From the NCBI GenBank assembly GCA_950022495.1, contig CATLLJ010000009.1:1-64000 (forward strand): DNA of 64,000 nucleotides, written 5' to 3'. Each line of letters opens with the position of its first letter. The first letter of the stretch is position 1. Source of the DNA: an uncultured bacterium. Lineage in GTDB: Bacteria > Cyanobacteriota > Vampirovibrionia > Gastranaerophilales > Gastranaerophilaceae. A model generated the notes under the pieces. It saw only the letters and a program-made list of their open reading frames with translations, made no database searches and was not told where the DNA came from. Position numbers and translations under genes: made by a program. This document shows, piece after piece, positions 8,993 through 17,859 of the stretch.

Positions 8993-9070
8993 TTATTTAG
9001 CTCTCCGAAATTAATTACTCTCTTATTTATATAAAAACTTTTAAAATTGCCTAATTTCAGCACTTTAGGA

Positions 9071-9090
9071 ATTGTTTACAATTGTTTACA
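9071..9090. repeat. Perfect tandem decamer between divergent genes
   Basis: ATTGTTTACA occurs twice head to tail in the 191-base gap between the Ala-rich gene and fabI, about 25 bases upstream of the proposed fabI -35 box. It may be a regulator-binding site. No known lipid regulator consensus is recognised. Confidence 0.4.
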
Positions 9091-9113
9091 TATCAGAAAT
9101 AAAGTTCATAAAT

Positions 9114-9142
9114 TTGCTTTAAATATATATTTTTGATAATAT
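9114..9142 (+). promoter_or_regulatory. Likely sigma-70 promoter of fabI
   Basis: TTGCTT (9114-9119), a 17-base spacer and TAATAT (9137-9142) precede the start codon by about 40 bases, leaving room for the ribosome site GGGAG near 9169. Confidence 0.55.
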
Positions 9143-9183
9143 AGTTAAGTAGTTTTTATAAGAAAATTAGGGAGAAAATTAAA

Positions 9184-9993
9184 ATGGATTTAATGAAGGG
9201 TAAAAAAGGTGTAATATTTGGGGTTTCAAATACTCACGGTATTGCATACGGTATAGCAAAACAACTTCATGATGCAGGTGCAGATATCGCATTTACTTAT
9301 GCAGGTGAAGCAATGGAAAAACGTGTAAAACCTATTGCTGAAAGCATGGGGGCTAAAATTATTATGAGCTGCGATGTAACTAAAGAAGATGAAGTTAAAG
9401 CAGTATTTGAAGAATGCGAAAAAGTTTACGGCAAAATCGATTTCGTAGTACATGCTGTTGCATTTGCTAAAAAAGAAGACTTAATGGGTAGATTTATTGA
9501 AACATCTAAAGACGGCTGGGACACAGCTTTAGGTGTAAGTGCATACTCACTTGTTACAATTTGTCGTCACGCAGAACCTATTATGAACGAAGGCGGTTCA
9601 ATCTTTGCACTTACTTATCTTGGTTCTATCCTTTCTGTTCCAAGCTACAACGTAATGGGTGTTGCTAAAGCTGCGTTAGAATCATCTATGAGATTCTTAG
9701 CTGTTGACCTTGGTAAAAAAGGTATCAGAGTTAACTGTATTTCTGCAGGTCCTGTTAAGACATTGGCTTCTATGGGTATCAGCGGATTTTCTAAAATGCT
9801 TAAAGCAGCAGTTGCAAGATCACCTCTTGGACGTAACGTTGCATTGGAAGAAGTTGGTAAAGCCGGTTTATATCTAGCATCTGACCTTTCAACAGGTACA
9901 ACAGGTGAAGTTATTTACGTTGATTGCGGCTGCCGTTCAGCTTACGGTTCAGCAGAAGAAATGGATATCTTAGCTGAAAATATTGAATTATAG
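9184..9993 (+). CDS. fabI: Enoyl-[acyl-carrier-protein] reductase (NADH)
   Basis: FabI catalyses the last, NAD(P)H-dependent step of each fatty-acid elongation cycle in the cytoplasm. The 269-residue protein is a short-chain dehydrogenase of normal FabI length. The N-terminal nucleotide-binding region is GVSNTHGIAYGIA. The FabI signature Tyr-x6-Lys is seen as Tyr155 and Lys162 in SYNVMGVAK, with a second conserved Tyr at 145 as in E. coli. GxxG-type elements and the C-terminal DCGCRS region also fit. The start is set by GGGAG 10 bases upstream. It is a monocistronic unit with its own promoter and terminator. Confidence 0.95.
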   Translation: MDLMKGKKGVIFGVSNTHGIAYGIAKQLHDAGADIAFTYAGEAMEKRVKPIAESMGAKIIMSCDVTKEDEVKAVFEECEKVYGKIDFVVHAVAFAKKEDLMGRFIETSKDGWDTALGVSAYSLVTICRHAEPIMNEGGSIFALTYLGSILSVPSYNVMGVAKAALESSMRFLAVDLGKKGIRVNCISAGPVKTLASMGISGFSKMLKAAVARSPLGRNVALEEVGKAGLYLASDLSTGTTGEVIYVDCGCRSAYGSAEEMDILAENIEL

Positions 9994-10013
9994 TCAGGCA
10001 ATAATATATAACT

Positions 10014-10056
10014 AAAAATTCTCCTTCGATAAAATAATCAAAGGAGAATTTTTTAT
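10014..10056. terminator. Bidirectional terminator between fabI and ribF
   Basis: AAAATTCTCCTTCGA pairs with TCAAAGGAGAATTTT around an 8-base loop, with T-runs on both strands. It lies between two convergent genes and can serve both. Confidence 0.85.
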
Positions 10057-10070
10057 ATAAAAAATTTAAA

Positions 10071-10967
10071 CTATAATGATTGAAGGTCAATACTAATTTG
10101 AGTTTTTAAATCTTCAATACTCTCAAACTTAATTTCCGGTCTAATCATTTTTGAGAAAGAGACTCTTATATTTTTACCATATAAATCGCCCTGATAATTT
10201 AGTAAATAAGTTTCTAAGACACAGTTACCTGCTTCAGATACAGTTGGAGCAACTCCAAAATTTGCAATTCCTCTATATTTTTCACCATTATCTAATTGAA
10301 CTTCAACGTCGTAAACACCAAACGGTAATTCTACGACTTCTTTTGGATAAATGATATTAGCAGTAGGAAAACCGATTTGAGCACCGAGCTCTTTACCTTT
10401 AATAACAGTACCGCTTACGCTAAATTTACGCCCTAGCATAGAATTTGCGAGAAATATATCACCTTCTCGAAGATACTTTCTAATACTTGTACTGCTAATC
10501 ATGTCACCGTAAATAGATTGAGGCGGAGTTGCAAAATAAAAATAATCAAATTTACCCTGTTTATCAGATAAAAACTGAACATTACCTAATTTATTAACAC
10601 CGAATTTATGGTTAAAACCGGTTGAAATAGCTTTTGGTGAAAAATATTTAACTAATACTTCTGATAAATAGTCATCCGGATGCAAATGGCAAACTTTAGA
10701 AAAATCCAACTCAATAAGATAATCAACACCGAGCTCTTCAATATACTTGTATTTATCTTGAACTGTTAAAATATACTTTGGTGAAACACCTTTAAAATAG
10801 CAGTACGGATGCTCTTGAAAAGATACAACCGCAGACTTACATCCAGCATCTTTTGCAAAATCAACAGCACATTTTATAACTGATTGGTGCCCTAGATGTA
10901 TGCCATCAAAAAAACCTAATGCCAAAGATAAATTTGGAATTTCTTTAAGTTCTCTTACTACTTCCAT
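10071..10967 (-). CDS. ribF: Bifunctional riboflavin kinase / FAD synthetase
   Basis: RibF converts riboflavin to FMN and then FAD. The 298-residue protein has the N-terminal nucleotidyltransferase domain with GFFDGIHLGH (about residues 18-27) and ISSTSIRKYL (about 157-166). The C-terminal flavokinase domain (about 180-298) contains the metal/ATP motif GFPTANI. Length and domain order are normal. The ATG is the first of the frame, and no strong Shine-Dalgarno is visible. It is convergent with fabI. Confidence 0.93.
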   Translation of the reverse strand: MEVVRELKEIPNLSLALGFFDGIHLGHQSVIKCAVDFAKDAGCKSAVVSFQEHPYCYFKGVSPKYILTVQDKYKYIEELGVDYLIELDFSKVCHLHPDDYLSEVLVKYFSPKAISTGFNHKFGVNKLGNVQFLSDKQGKFDYFYFATPPQSIYGDMISSTSIRKYLREGDIFLANSMLGRKFSVSGTVIKGKELGAQIGFPTANIIYPKEVVELPFGVYDVEVQLDNGEKYRGIANFGVAPTVSEAGNCVLETYLLNYQGDLYGKNIRVSFSKMIRPEIKFESIEDLKTQISIDLQSL

Positions 10968-11019
10968 AGGTAAATTATAGCATCAATTATACTTATTGCA
11001 AAAAGTTAAACAAATTTAA

Positions 11020-12303
11020 CTAATTAAACAAAATTCCGACTATTGCAGCAGACATATAACAGGTTAAAGTACCGCAGATTAAAGATCTCAACCCTAATCT
11101 GGCTAAATTCTTCTTCTGGTTCGGTGCCAATTCCCCGATACCACCTAATAGTATTGCAATAGAGCCAAAATTACCAAAACTGCACAATGCAAAACTTGCA
11201 ATTAAAAAACTCTTTGGTGACAAATGCATAGCAGGATTAGTTAAATCCAAATATGCGACCATTTCATTCAGTACAAGTTTTGTACCCATCAAACCGCCGA
11301 CAGTTGTAGCTTCTTTTAACGGAACCCCCATAAGAAGTGCAAATAAAGCAAATATTTTACCTAAAATCATTTTCATAGATAATTGAGTTAAATCCATTCC
11401 AATCGACAATAAGTTAAAATGTAAATATTTAACAATAAGAGTTCCGATACCAGCTAGAACCCAATCAATCATTGAGACTAAAGCAACTAAAGCTAAAATC
11501 ATTGCTACAACATTAATTGCAACTTTCATACCTTCTGATGCTCCGGAAGATATTGCATCAAAAATATTTGCATGAGTTCTATGTCTTTTGCTGACTGATA
11601 ATTTAAAATCTTTGCTTGTTTCCGGAACATTTGTTTCAGGATAAACTATTTTAGATATAACAAGTGCCCCCGGAGCAGCCATTATAGATGAAGCCAGAAT
11701 ATATTCAGCAGGAATTCCCATTGCTATATATATAGGCATTATAGAGCCGGAAATACAAGCCATACTGCCGGACATTGAAGCCAAGAGTTCTGAACGTGTC
11801 AAATTTGCAAGATAAGGTTTTATCATTATTTGAGCAACAACTTGCCCAACAAAAGAACTTGCAACATTTGACAAGGCTTCAGCTCCGCTGACATCAAGAA
11901 GTTTATTCATTCCTCGGCCCAAAACTGCAACAACTCTTTGCATTATTCCAAAATAGTAAAGAAGATTAACTAAAATCATCATAAATACCATTGAGCATAT
12001 AAGCTGGAGTGCAAAAATGGAACCGCCGGCAGTGAATATTTCCGTAAATTTAGCACTCATTAAGCCGCCAAAAACAAATTCGCCACCATGCTTTGCAAAA
12101 ACCAGCAATCTTTGGATAAATAACCCGATTGCCATAAATAATTTCTGTCCAAATGGAACTTTAAATATAAACACAGCAAGCAGTATTTGCAGAAGAAACC
12201 CCATACCTATTGTTTTATAGTTAATAGCCTTCCGGTTATTTGACATCAAATAAGCTATCCCCAGAATAAAAACAATTCCTAAAATTCCTACAAATCTACT
12301 CAT
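11020..12303 (-). CDS. nupC: Concentrative nucleoside transporter (NupC/CNT family)
   Basis: CNT proteins import nucleosides across the inner membrane by coupling to a proton or sodium gradient. The 427-residue protein is hydrophobic throughout, with about nine or ten membrane segments beginning at residues 2-20. Family regions visible include the N-terminal KVPFGQKLF, a re-entrant-loop-like stretch with GAEALSNVASSFVGQ, and the conserved C-terminal region around FALCSFGNFGSIAI. The substrate range cannot be read from the sequence. It has a GAGGGTTAG ribosome-site-like stretch upstream. It stands alone. Confidence 0.9.
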   Translation of the reverse strand: MSRFVGILGIVFILGIAYLMSNNRKAINYKTIGMGFLLQILLAVFIFKVPFGQKLFMAIGLFIQRLLVFAKHGGEFVFGGLMSAKFTEIFTAGGSIFALQLICSMVFMMILVNLLYYFGIMQRVVAVLGRGMNKLLDVSGAEALSNVASSFVGQVVAQIMIKPYLANLTRSELLASMSGSMACISGSIMPIYIAMGIPAEYILASSIMAAPGALVISKIVYPETNVPETSKDFKLSVSKRHRTHANIFDAISSGASEGMKVAINVVAMILALVALVSMIDWVLAGIGTLIVKYLHFNLLSIGMDLTQLSMKMILGKIFALFALLMGVPLKEATTVGGLMGTKLVLNEMVAYLDLTNPAMHLSPKSFLIASFALCSFGNFGSIAILLGGIGELAPNQKKNLARLGLRSLICGTLTCYMSAAIVGILFN

Positions 12304-12336
12304 ACTAACCCTCTATTGTTCACTCTTTAATTATAC

Positions 12337-12364
12337 AAAAAAGAAGCCTGTACAGCTTCTTTTT
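12337..12364 (-). terminator. Terminator of the TPR gene
   Basis: AAAAAGAAGC and GCTTCTTTTTT (minus strand) form a stem with a 7-base loop, 32 bases past the TPR stop codon at 12396. Confidence 0.8.
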
Positions 12365-12395
12365 CAATAAAAATGTGATAAAAGTTAACTAAATA

Positions 12396-13805
12396 TTAGC
12401 CCTTATTAAATAAACTCATAATTTTATCCAGCAAGCCAAGTGATTCTTCAGCATCACCTGCACCAAGATTTTCTAACTTATCCAGTCTGCTTTTTGCCAT
12501 TTGATAATCAACCGGATCCTTAACAAGTTCTAAATATTTTGTATAGGCTTCAATTGCTTTTTTATTAGATTTAGTACGTTCATAAGCTCTGGCTAAGGTT
12601 TTCAAAGCATCTAAATCTTTAGAATCAGCTTCAACTATTTTTTCAAGATATTCTGCCTGCATTTTGTAATCTCCGATACCTTCACGGAAAGCCGCAAGTT
12701 TTTTTAGAGCTTCCTTATTTTGAGGTTCAAGTTTGATAATTTTTTCGTAATATTCAGCAGCATGATTTGTTTCGCCATTATCTGTCAATAATGCAGCCAA
12801 AGTAAATAATAGGTCTACATCATCATCTTTTATTTGAACAGCATTGAGAAGTTCATTTATTGCAATATCAAGATTTTTTCTAACAATGTTATATTTACCC
12901 CAGTTTAAGTGGGCATTATATTCATCACCATTTTCATCATAAACAAGTGCTCTCATCTGATAAGTAAGCGGAGAATTTGGTGATGCCTTGTCATATTCAT
13001 CAATACAAGCAAGTGCCTTGTCAAAATCTTTTGATGAATAATAATACTGAGCCTGCAAAGTATAATAACGAGGAAGTTTTTTGTATTCTTCAGGCAAATT
13101 ATTTAATTTTTCGTAAGCTTCATCAACCTGTCCCAACTCTAGCATACATTGAATTTTAAGAAGTTCATCCTTTGTGTATTCAATTGCTTTTTGTGCGTCA
13201 CCGCTTTTTAAATATACAGAAGCCAAACCTTCGTTTATTCTATCTGTATCAAAGCCTTTCTGTTTGCCACGTTGAAGAGCATCAATTGCACTGGCATACG
13301 CATCATCAAGAAGATAAATATCTGCTAGTTGTAAGAAAATTTCTTCATGCAGATTATCATATTCAAGAATAATATTAAATTCATCAATTGCTTTTAAATT
13401 ATTTCCGGTTTGACGGTATAAATTGGCAAGAGTTAAACGCGTCATAATAATTTGAGTTTCTTCATCTGATACTGATAAAGCTTTTTTAAAATCATTAATC
13501 GCAAAATCAAGCTTTCCTTCTAATGAATTCTTATTACCACGATAAATATAGTATTTATATTTATCAGTATTTTCATAAATAGACATCAATTGCTCATAAG
13601 CAAGAGGATTTTTTAAGTCTCTTTTTAAAATTTCATGATAATAATACGCAGCTTCTTCAGGTTTTTCAAGAATTAATGATAAGTGACCGAGCCTTTCCAG
13701 AAGCCCTAAATCATCAAGATTATGTTCATATTCTTTTTTATACTCACGAAAAGCCTCTTCGTACTGTTCGTTTGCTTCAAATTGTTCCGCTAATTGTAAA
13801 CTCAT
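12396..13805 (-). CDS. Tetratricopeptide-repeat protein
   Basis: This 469-residue protein is made almost wholly of about ten TPR units of 34 residues. Examples are AEQFEANEQYEEAFREYKKE at the start and ALKTLARAYERTKSNKKAIE near the end. Each shows the small residue-Ala-Tyr pattern of the family. There is no signal peptide or membrane segment, so it is probably a cytoplasmic scaffold. TPR proteins bind partners, and the partner here is unknown. It is read in the same direction as nupC but separated from it by a terminator, and it is preceded by GGAGTGAGACGCAA, a good ribosome site. Confidence 0.85.
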   Translation of the reverse strand: MSLQLAEQFEANEQYEEAFREYKKEYEHNLDDLGLLERLGHLSLILEKPEEAAYYYHEILKRDLKNPLAYEQLMSIYENTDKYKYYIYRGNKNSLEGKLDFAINDFKKALSVSDEETQIIMTRLTLANLYRQTGNNLKAIDEFNIILEYDNLHEEIFLQLADIYLLDDAYASAIDALQRGKQKGFDTDRINEGLASVYLKSGDAQKAIEYTKDELLKIQCMLELGQVDEAYEKLNNLPEEYKKLPRYYTLQAQYYYSSKDFDKALACIDEYDKASPNSPLTYQMRALVYDENGDEYNAHLNWGKYNIVRKNLDIAINELLNAVQIKDDDVDLLFTLAALLTDNGETNHAAEYYEKIIKLEPQNKEALKKLAAFREGIGDYKMQAEYLEKIVEADSKDLDALKTLARAYERTKSNKKAIEAYTKYLELVKDPVDYQMAKSRLDKLENLGAGDAEESLGLLDKIMSLFNKG

Positions 13806-13873
13806 TTGCGTCTCACTCCTTTAATACATTATATTCAACCGTATTATATCATTAAATGCGAATTTATACAATT

Positions 13874-14431
13874 CTAATTGTACTGATTTTGAGCTTTCTG
13901 AATCCCGTTTTCAAGATAAAATTCTATACCTGAAACAGCTTGTTTTAAAACAGGTTTTAAGGTTTCTAACTGATCTTTGTAAAAATTCTGTAAAACAAAA
14001 TTTTCAGCAGGAATAGGCGGCTGCGGTCCAATGCCAATTTTCAAACGCGGAATATTAGAAGTTCCTAATGATTTGATAACAGATTTTATACCATTATGTC
14101 CGCCGTCAGAACCATTTGCCCTAAATCTCATTTTACCGAGTTCAAGTGACAAATCATCATAAACAATAATTACATCTTCGACATCAATCTTATAATAATT
14201 CATAACAGCACTCACCGCATCGCCGGATAAATTCATAAACGTAGTAGGTTTAATCAGCATAATTTCATTAAAACCACATCTAAATTTTGTAAGAAAACAT
14301 TTCAATTTCTTATCTTCTTTAAAAGTTACATTATTCATCATTGCCCATTTATCAGCAACCATAAACCCGACATTATGTCTGGTAAAACAGTATTTATCTC
14401 CAATATTACCCAAACCTACAACTAATTTCAT
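13874..14431 (-). CDS. pth: Peptidyl-tRNA hydrolase
   Basis: Pth recycles peptidyl-tRNAs released by stalled ribosomes. The 185-residue length is typical. Catalytic and binding residues are visible: Asn9 in VVGLGN, His19 in TRHNVGF, the FMNLSG motif, YDDLSLELG with the catalytic Asp near 93, and the SDGGHNGIKS loop. It lies downstream of the divergent promoter region shared with the XRE gene, 68 bases upstream of the TPR gene. Confidence 0.95.
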   Translation of the reverse strand: MKLVVGLGNIGDKYCFTRHNVGFMVADKWAMMNNVTFKEDKKLKCFLTKFRCGFNEIMLIKPTTFMNLSGDAVSAVMNYYKIDVEDVIIVYDDLSLELGKMRFRANGSDGGHNGIKSVIKSLGTSNIPRLKIGIGPQPPIPAENFVLQNFYKDQLETLKPVLKQAVSGIEFYLENGIQKAQNQYN

Positions 14432-14576
14432 AATAATATGTTCCTCTAAAATAAATAATACTTATGATTTATATTTTAACGCAAATAAATATTACCATAA
14501 TGGCATAGCAAGTGTATGCTTAACAAAAAGATAAATTATAAATAAATTAAAAACAAATAAATGAGGGTAAAAAATT

Positions 14577-15134
14577 ATGAAACACGAATTAACAGGAGAA
14601 AAAAGTTCTCAAAAAGTAGCAGACTTTTTAGAAAAAAACTCACTGCATAAAAAAGATTTCGCAGAGATGATAGGAGTAACTCTTTCTTATGTTTATAACT
14701 TGATAGATGAAACTATTCCATTTTCAACACGAAGTACAACTCTGGAGCGAATTGCAGTGGTTATGGAAATTGAACCTGAAGAATTTGAAGAGTATAAAAT
14801 TCCACAGGAACCAATTCTTAAAGATGAAACAATTGAATTATTAAAAAGCATGCTTCATGACAAAAAAATGAGCGTAGTAAATTTTCTAAAGGCATTTCCA
14901 AGAAAAAAACGCGTAGAAATTGTAGACATGCTTAGAGGAGCATACCCTGTTCCAATCGACTTCAAGGAATTATCCATGATCGGGCAAATTCTTGAATTAG
15001 ATAAAAACGATATTTATAATATCTGGGAAGAGCGGATAAAGCAGGTGTTAGAAACAAACGGCATGAATTTAAATAACAACGCAGCACTAATAAATTCAAT
15101 GTTTGAATGTGCCCGAAAATATATAGATACATAA
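14577..15134 (+). CDS. XRE-type helix-turn-helix regulator with two HTH-like halves
   Basis: The protein has 185 residues. Residues about 10-65 look like a Cro/cI HTH: VADFLEKNSLHKKDFAEMIG, then VTLSYVYNLIDE as recognition helix. A second similar stretch lies at about 82-175 (ELLKSMLHDKKMSVVNFLKA, then MIGQILELDKNDIYNIWEER), so the gene may be an internal duplication or carry a degenerate second HTH. The start is supported by GAGGG 10 bases upstream. Targets are unknown. The downstream neighbour is a tRNA with its own promoter, so there is no operon to suggest a role. Confidence 0.75.
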   Translation: MKHELTGEKSSQKVADFLEKNSLHKKDFAEMIGVTLSYVYNLIDETIPFSTRSTTLERIAVVMEIEPEEFEEYKIPQEPILKDETIELLKSMLHDKKMSVVNFLKAFPRKKRVEIVDMLRGAYPVPIDFKELSMIGQILELDKNDIYNIWEERIKQVLETNGMNLNNNAALINSMFECARKYIDT

Positions 15135-15160
15135 AGGTTCACTTCGGTGAGCCTTTTTTT
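15134..15160 (+). terminator. Terminator of the XRE gene
   Basis: AGGTTCAC-TTCG-GTGAGCCT is a UUCG-capped stem with one G-U pair, followed by seven or eight T. Confidence 0.9.
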
Positions 15161-15170
15161 AAAAAAAGTG

Positions 15171-15199
15171 TTGACATTTAAATTTGTTTTAGTTACTAT
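15171..15199 (+). promoter_or_regulatory. Promoter of the tRNA gene
   Basis: A perfect TTGACA (15171-15176), a 17-base spacer and TACTAT (15194-15199) lie about 50 bases before the tRNA 5' end. Confidence 0.8.
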
Positions 15200-15249
15200 A
15201 AATGTACACGGTGAAAGCCGATAGCCAAGGAAATATGAATAGACATTAT

Positions 15250-15322
15250 GCGCTTGTAGCTCAGCAGGTAGAGCACTCCCCTTTTAAGGGATAGGTCGCG
15301 CGTTCGAATCGCGCCAAGCGCA
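15250..15322 (+). tRNA. tRNA-Lys (anticodon TTT)
   Basis: The cloverleaf can be drawn by eye. The acceptor stem GCGCTTG pairs with CAAGCGC, the D arm is GCTC/GAGC, and the anticodon loop CTTTTAA gives TTT. The T arm GCGCG/CGCGC has loop TTCGAAT and the discriminator is A. The outermost anticodon-stem pair (C-T) is a mismatch. CCA is not encoded. The gene stands alone with its own promoter and terminator. Confidence 0.93.
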
Positions 15323-15335
15323 ATTTTTTATGAGT

Positions 15336-15363
15336 AAAGGGTTTCAGACCCTTTTTATTTTTG
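15336..15363 (+). terminator. Terminator of tRNA-Lys
   Basis: AAAGGGT-TTCAG-ACCCTTT is followed by a T-rich tract, 14 bases after the tRNA. Confidence 0.85.
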
Positions 15364-15423
15364 CCGATTTTTGCTTCATTGTCCACTTTTTGTTCATAAT
15401 ATTTAAGACTAAAAACAAACAAC

Positions 15424-15458
15424 AAAAAGACCCTCAAGTTTTATTGAGAGTCTTTTTA
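15424..15458 (-). terminator. Terminator of the rpsB-tsf operon
   Basis: On the minus strand AAAAAGACTCTCAA pairs with TTGAGGGTCTTTTT, ending in five T, 21 bases after the tsf stop. Confidence 0.88.
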
Positions 15459-15478
15459 TAAAATTTTAAATCAGCTAA

Positions 15479-16342
15479 TTAGCCTTGAACTTGAGCCATA
15501 ACTTCTTCTGCAAAGTTATCTTGACGTTTTTCTAAGCCTTCGCCTAATTCATATCTTGTAAATGCTTTAATAGTCAATTTACCTTCAATAAGTTGAGCGA
15601 TTGTTTGGTTAGAATCTTTAACAAATGGTTGTTCAAGTAAACATCTTTCAGCCATAAGTTTATTTACACGACCTTCAACAATTTTAGCTCTGATATTTTC
15701 AGGTTTTTTCTGTAAATCTTCTTTACCCATTTCAATTCTTGTTTCTTCATCAATTACAGATTGAGGAATTTCTTCTCTAGATACAAATTTAGGAGCAGAT
15801 GAAGCAATGTGTAAACAAATATCGTTCATCAATTCTTCATTTTTTGTATCAGTTGAAAGAAGAACACCAATTTTGCCATTGTGAATATAAGTTGCAACAG
15901 GTCCTTCATATCTTACAAATCTTCTAACTGTAATTTTTTCACCGATAGAAGCAATTTTTTCTTTTAAAGCGTCTTCAATAACTTTACCGCATTGAGGACA
16001 AGTTGAAGCTAGGAATTCTTCAACAGAAGCAGATTTTAATTCTGCAACGTGATGAGCCATATTTGCAGTTAAAGTTTTGAATTCATCATTTTTTGCAACG
16101 AAATCTGTTTCACAGTTAACTTCAATCATAGCACCGCCGTTTTCATCGACGAAAGAATCAACTCTACCTTCAGCAGCAATTCTGCCCATTTTCTTTTCAG
16201 CAGAAGCAATACCTTTTTGACGAAGGATTTCTTGAGCTTTTTCCATATCACCATCAACTTCAACCAATGCTTTTTTAGCATCCATCATACCTGCACCGGT
16301 TTTGTCGCGTAATTCTTTTACCATTTGAGCTGTAATATTCAT
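15479..16342 (-). CDS. tsf: Translation elongation factor Ts
   Basis: EF-Ts regenerates EF-Tu-GTP. The 287-residue protein starts with the family UBA-like domain (VKELRDKTGAGMMDAKKAL, residues 9-27). The core contains the signature EVNCETDFVAKNDEF, and the dimerisation core follows. A CPQC pair near residue 115 sits in an insertion and is uncommon. The start has GGAGAAAG upstream. It is the second gene of the usual rpsB-tsf pair and is separated from rpsB by a hairpin. Confidence 0.97.
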   Translation of the reverse strand: MNITAQMVKELRDKTGAGMMDAKKALVEVDGDMEKAQEILRQKGIASAEKKMGRIAAEGRVDSFVDENGGAMIEVNCETDFVAKNDEFKTLTANMAHHVAELKSASVEEFLASTCPQCGKVIEDALKEKIASIGEKITVRRFVRYEGPVATYIHNGKIGVLLSTDTKNEELMNDICLHIASSAPKFVSREEIPQSVIDEETRIEMGKEDLQKKPENIRAKIVEGRVNKLMAERCLLEQPFVKDSNQTIAQLIEGKLTIKAFTRYELGEGLEKRQDNFAEEVMAQVQG

Positions 16343-16376
16343 TAATACTTTCTCCTTTTACTACTTAATTTATATA

Positions 16377-16444
16377 AAAAGGTGAGTTATAAAATCAGTG
16401 CTAAGTTGTCTTAGTTATACCAATATTTTACAATTCACCTTTTC
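16377..16444 (-). terminator. Long hairpin between rpsB and tsf (attenuator or processing site)
   Basis: AAAAGGTGAATTGTAAAAT pairs with ATTTTATAACTCACCTTTTT (minus strand, a few mismatches) with about 30 bases between. It ends in T, so it could lower read-through from rpsB into tsf. Functional role is inferred. Confidence 0.55.
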
Positions 16445-16463
16445 TTCAATTACAAATCTAAAA

Positions 16464-17231
16464 TTATTCAGCAGCTGCTTCTACTGCAACACCTGCATCT
16501 TCAGCTGAAATTTTTTCAACTTTTTTAGCTTCATTTGCTTTGTTTTCTCTCAATTGTTTACCTTCTAAAACAGCATCAGCTAATTTTGAAGTAATTAATT
16601 TGATAGATCTGATAGCATCATCATTACCAGGGATAATGTGTGAAATACCATCTGGATTAGCATTTGTATCAGCTAAACAGATAACAGGAATACCTAATTT
16701 GTTAGCTTCTTTAATAGCAATATCTTCTTTAGCCTGATCTACAACGAAAATTAATTCAGGTAAACCTCTCATATCTTTGATACCGCCTAAAGTTTTAGAC
16801 AATTTAGAAAGTTGTCTGTTTAATTGAGCAACTTCTTTTTTAGGTAATTTATCAACATAACCGTTATTGATGAATTCTTCCATTTCTTTCAATTTGTTAA
16901 CTCTGCCTCTGATAGTTTCAAAGTTAGTTAACATACCGCCTAACCATCTTCTGTTAATGAAATAAGCTCCTGAACGTTTAGCTTCTTCAGCTACAACTTC
17001 TGCTGCTTGTTTTTTAGTACCAACGAAAAGAACGTTTTTACCTTTTGCTGCGTAATCTCTTACTAGAGCGTATGCTTCATCCAATAAATCGGTTGTTTTT
17101 CTTAAATCAATAACATAGATACCGTTTCTTGCACCGTAAATATACGGTTTCATTTTAGGGTTCCATCTTTGTGTTTGGTGTCCGAAGTGTACACCTGCTT
17201 CTAAAAGTTCAATCATAGATGCTACTGGCAT
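16464..17231 (-). CDS. rpsB: 30S ribosomal protein S2
   Basis: S2 is part of the small-subunit head/body junction and is needed for S1 binding. The 255-residue protein has the signature regions [23 protein letters not shown] (residues about 8-27), [27 protein letters not shown] and VICLADTN. A short charged, Ala-rich tail is typical. AAGGAG lies 8 bases before the ATG. A leader of about 95 bases precedes it. Confidence 0.97.
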   Translation of the reverse strand: MPVASMIELLEAGVHFGHQTQRWNPKMKPYIYGARNGIYVIDLRKTTDLLDEAYALVRDYAAKGKNVLFVGTKKQAAEVVAEEAKRSGAYFINRRWLGGMLTNFETIRGRVNKLKEMEEFINNGYVDKLPKKEVAQLNRQLSKLSKTLGGIKDMRGLPELIFVVDQAKEDIAIKEANKLGIPVICLADTNANPDGISHIIPGNDDAIRSIKLITSKLADAVLEGKQLRENKANEAKKVEKISAEDAGVAVEAAAE

Positions 17232-17333
17232 CGGTTTTCTCCTTTTGTTTGTATATATTGTACTACGGGCTAAACTGTCTCATCCATAAAATCAGGACTA
17301 GGGCAAACCTATCAGACTAGTGTAACCAATGAT

Positions 17334-17361
17334 ACTATACTACAAAAATAGATATTTGCAA
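17334..17361 (-). promoter_or_regulatory. Likely promoter of rpsB-tsf
   Basis: Minus strand TTGCAA (17356-17361), a 16-base spacer and TATAGT (17334-17339) would start transcription near 17327. The resulting leader of about 95 bases has ACTAG/CTAGT complementarity, which may be a site for S2 autoregulation. Confidence 0.5.
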
Positions 17362-17402
17362 ACATTTCAGCAATAAAACTTAAGATATTGAGAAATACAT
17401 AA

Positions 17403-17720
17403 ACAATATTAGGGGTAAATATCTGAGCGATATTTTATATATGGGGGTTCGGGGGCGAAGCCCCTGATAACTCGAACCATTTAATCAAGCGTGTTTTTCT
17501 TTTTCGGTTCTACTTTTTCTTTTTGCGTCGCAATCAAAAAGAAAAAGTGAACAAAGAAAGGTTCTTTTTAAAATAAATACAGTTCCTTCATTTCTTTCTC
17601 TTTTATTGCGAGTAAAAGAGAAAGAAACGCAAGCAAAGAAAGAGAAAAACGCGACCAAATGATACGAGTCATCAGAAACTACGTTTCCGAACCTTCCTTC
17701 GATTATCCTGCGGATAATAT
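17403..17720. repeat. Cluster of perfect hairpins in a gene-free 0.6 kb gap
   Basis: No credible gene lies between 17232 and 17859. The stretch holds AAATATC-TGAGC-GATATTT (17417-17435). It holds a nested GGTTCG(GGGGC-GAA-GCCCC)CGAACC structure (17446-17478). Two look-alike pyrimidine/purine hairpins have perfect 14-bp (17512-17525 with 17535-17548) and 15-bp (17591-17605 with 17613-17627) stems. A last one is ATTATCC-TGC-GGATAAT (17702-17718). The two long hairpins share arm composition and GCG/CGC-containing loops, like members of one dispersed palindromic repeat family. A 91-codon frame across them is an artefact of the repeats. Confidence 0.75.
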
Positions 17721-17859
17721 TGTTTATGTAAACTTTACATTTTAACAAGCAATATTGCAAAAAATATTTTTTTGAGGTTTAATATATTTGCTCACATCCT
17801 CAAATGAGTACGTGCAAAGTCATTAATTGCACACAAGTTGACAGGAAAGGTAAATTATC

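Noticed and set aside
17485..17760. A 91-codon minus-strand frame
   Set aside because: It runs through two palindromic hairpins, and its Phe/Ser- and Lys/Arg-rich parts are simply the two arms. No ribosome site.
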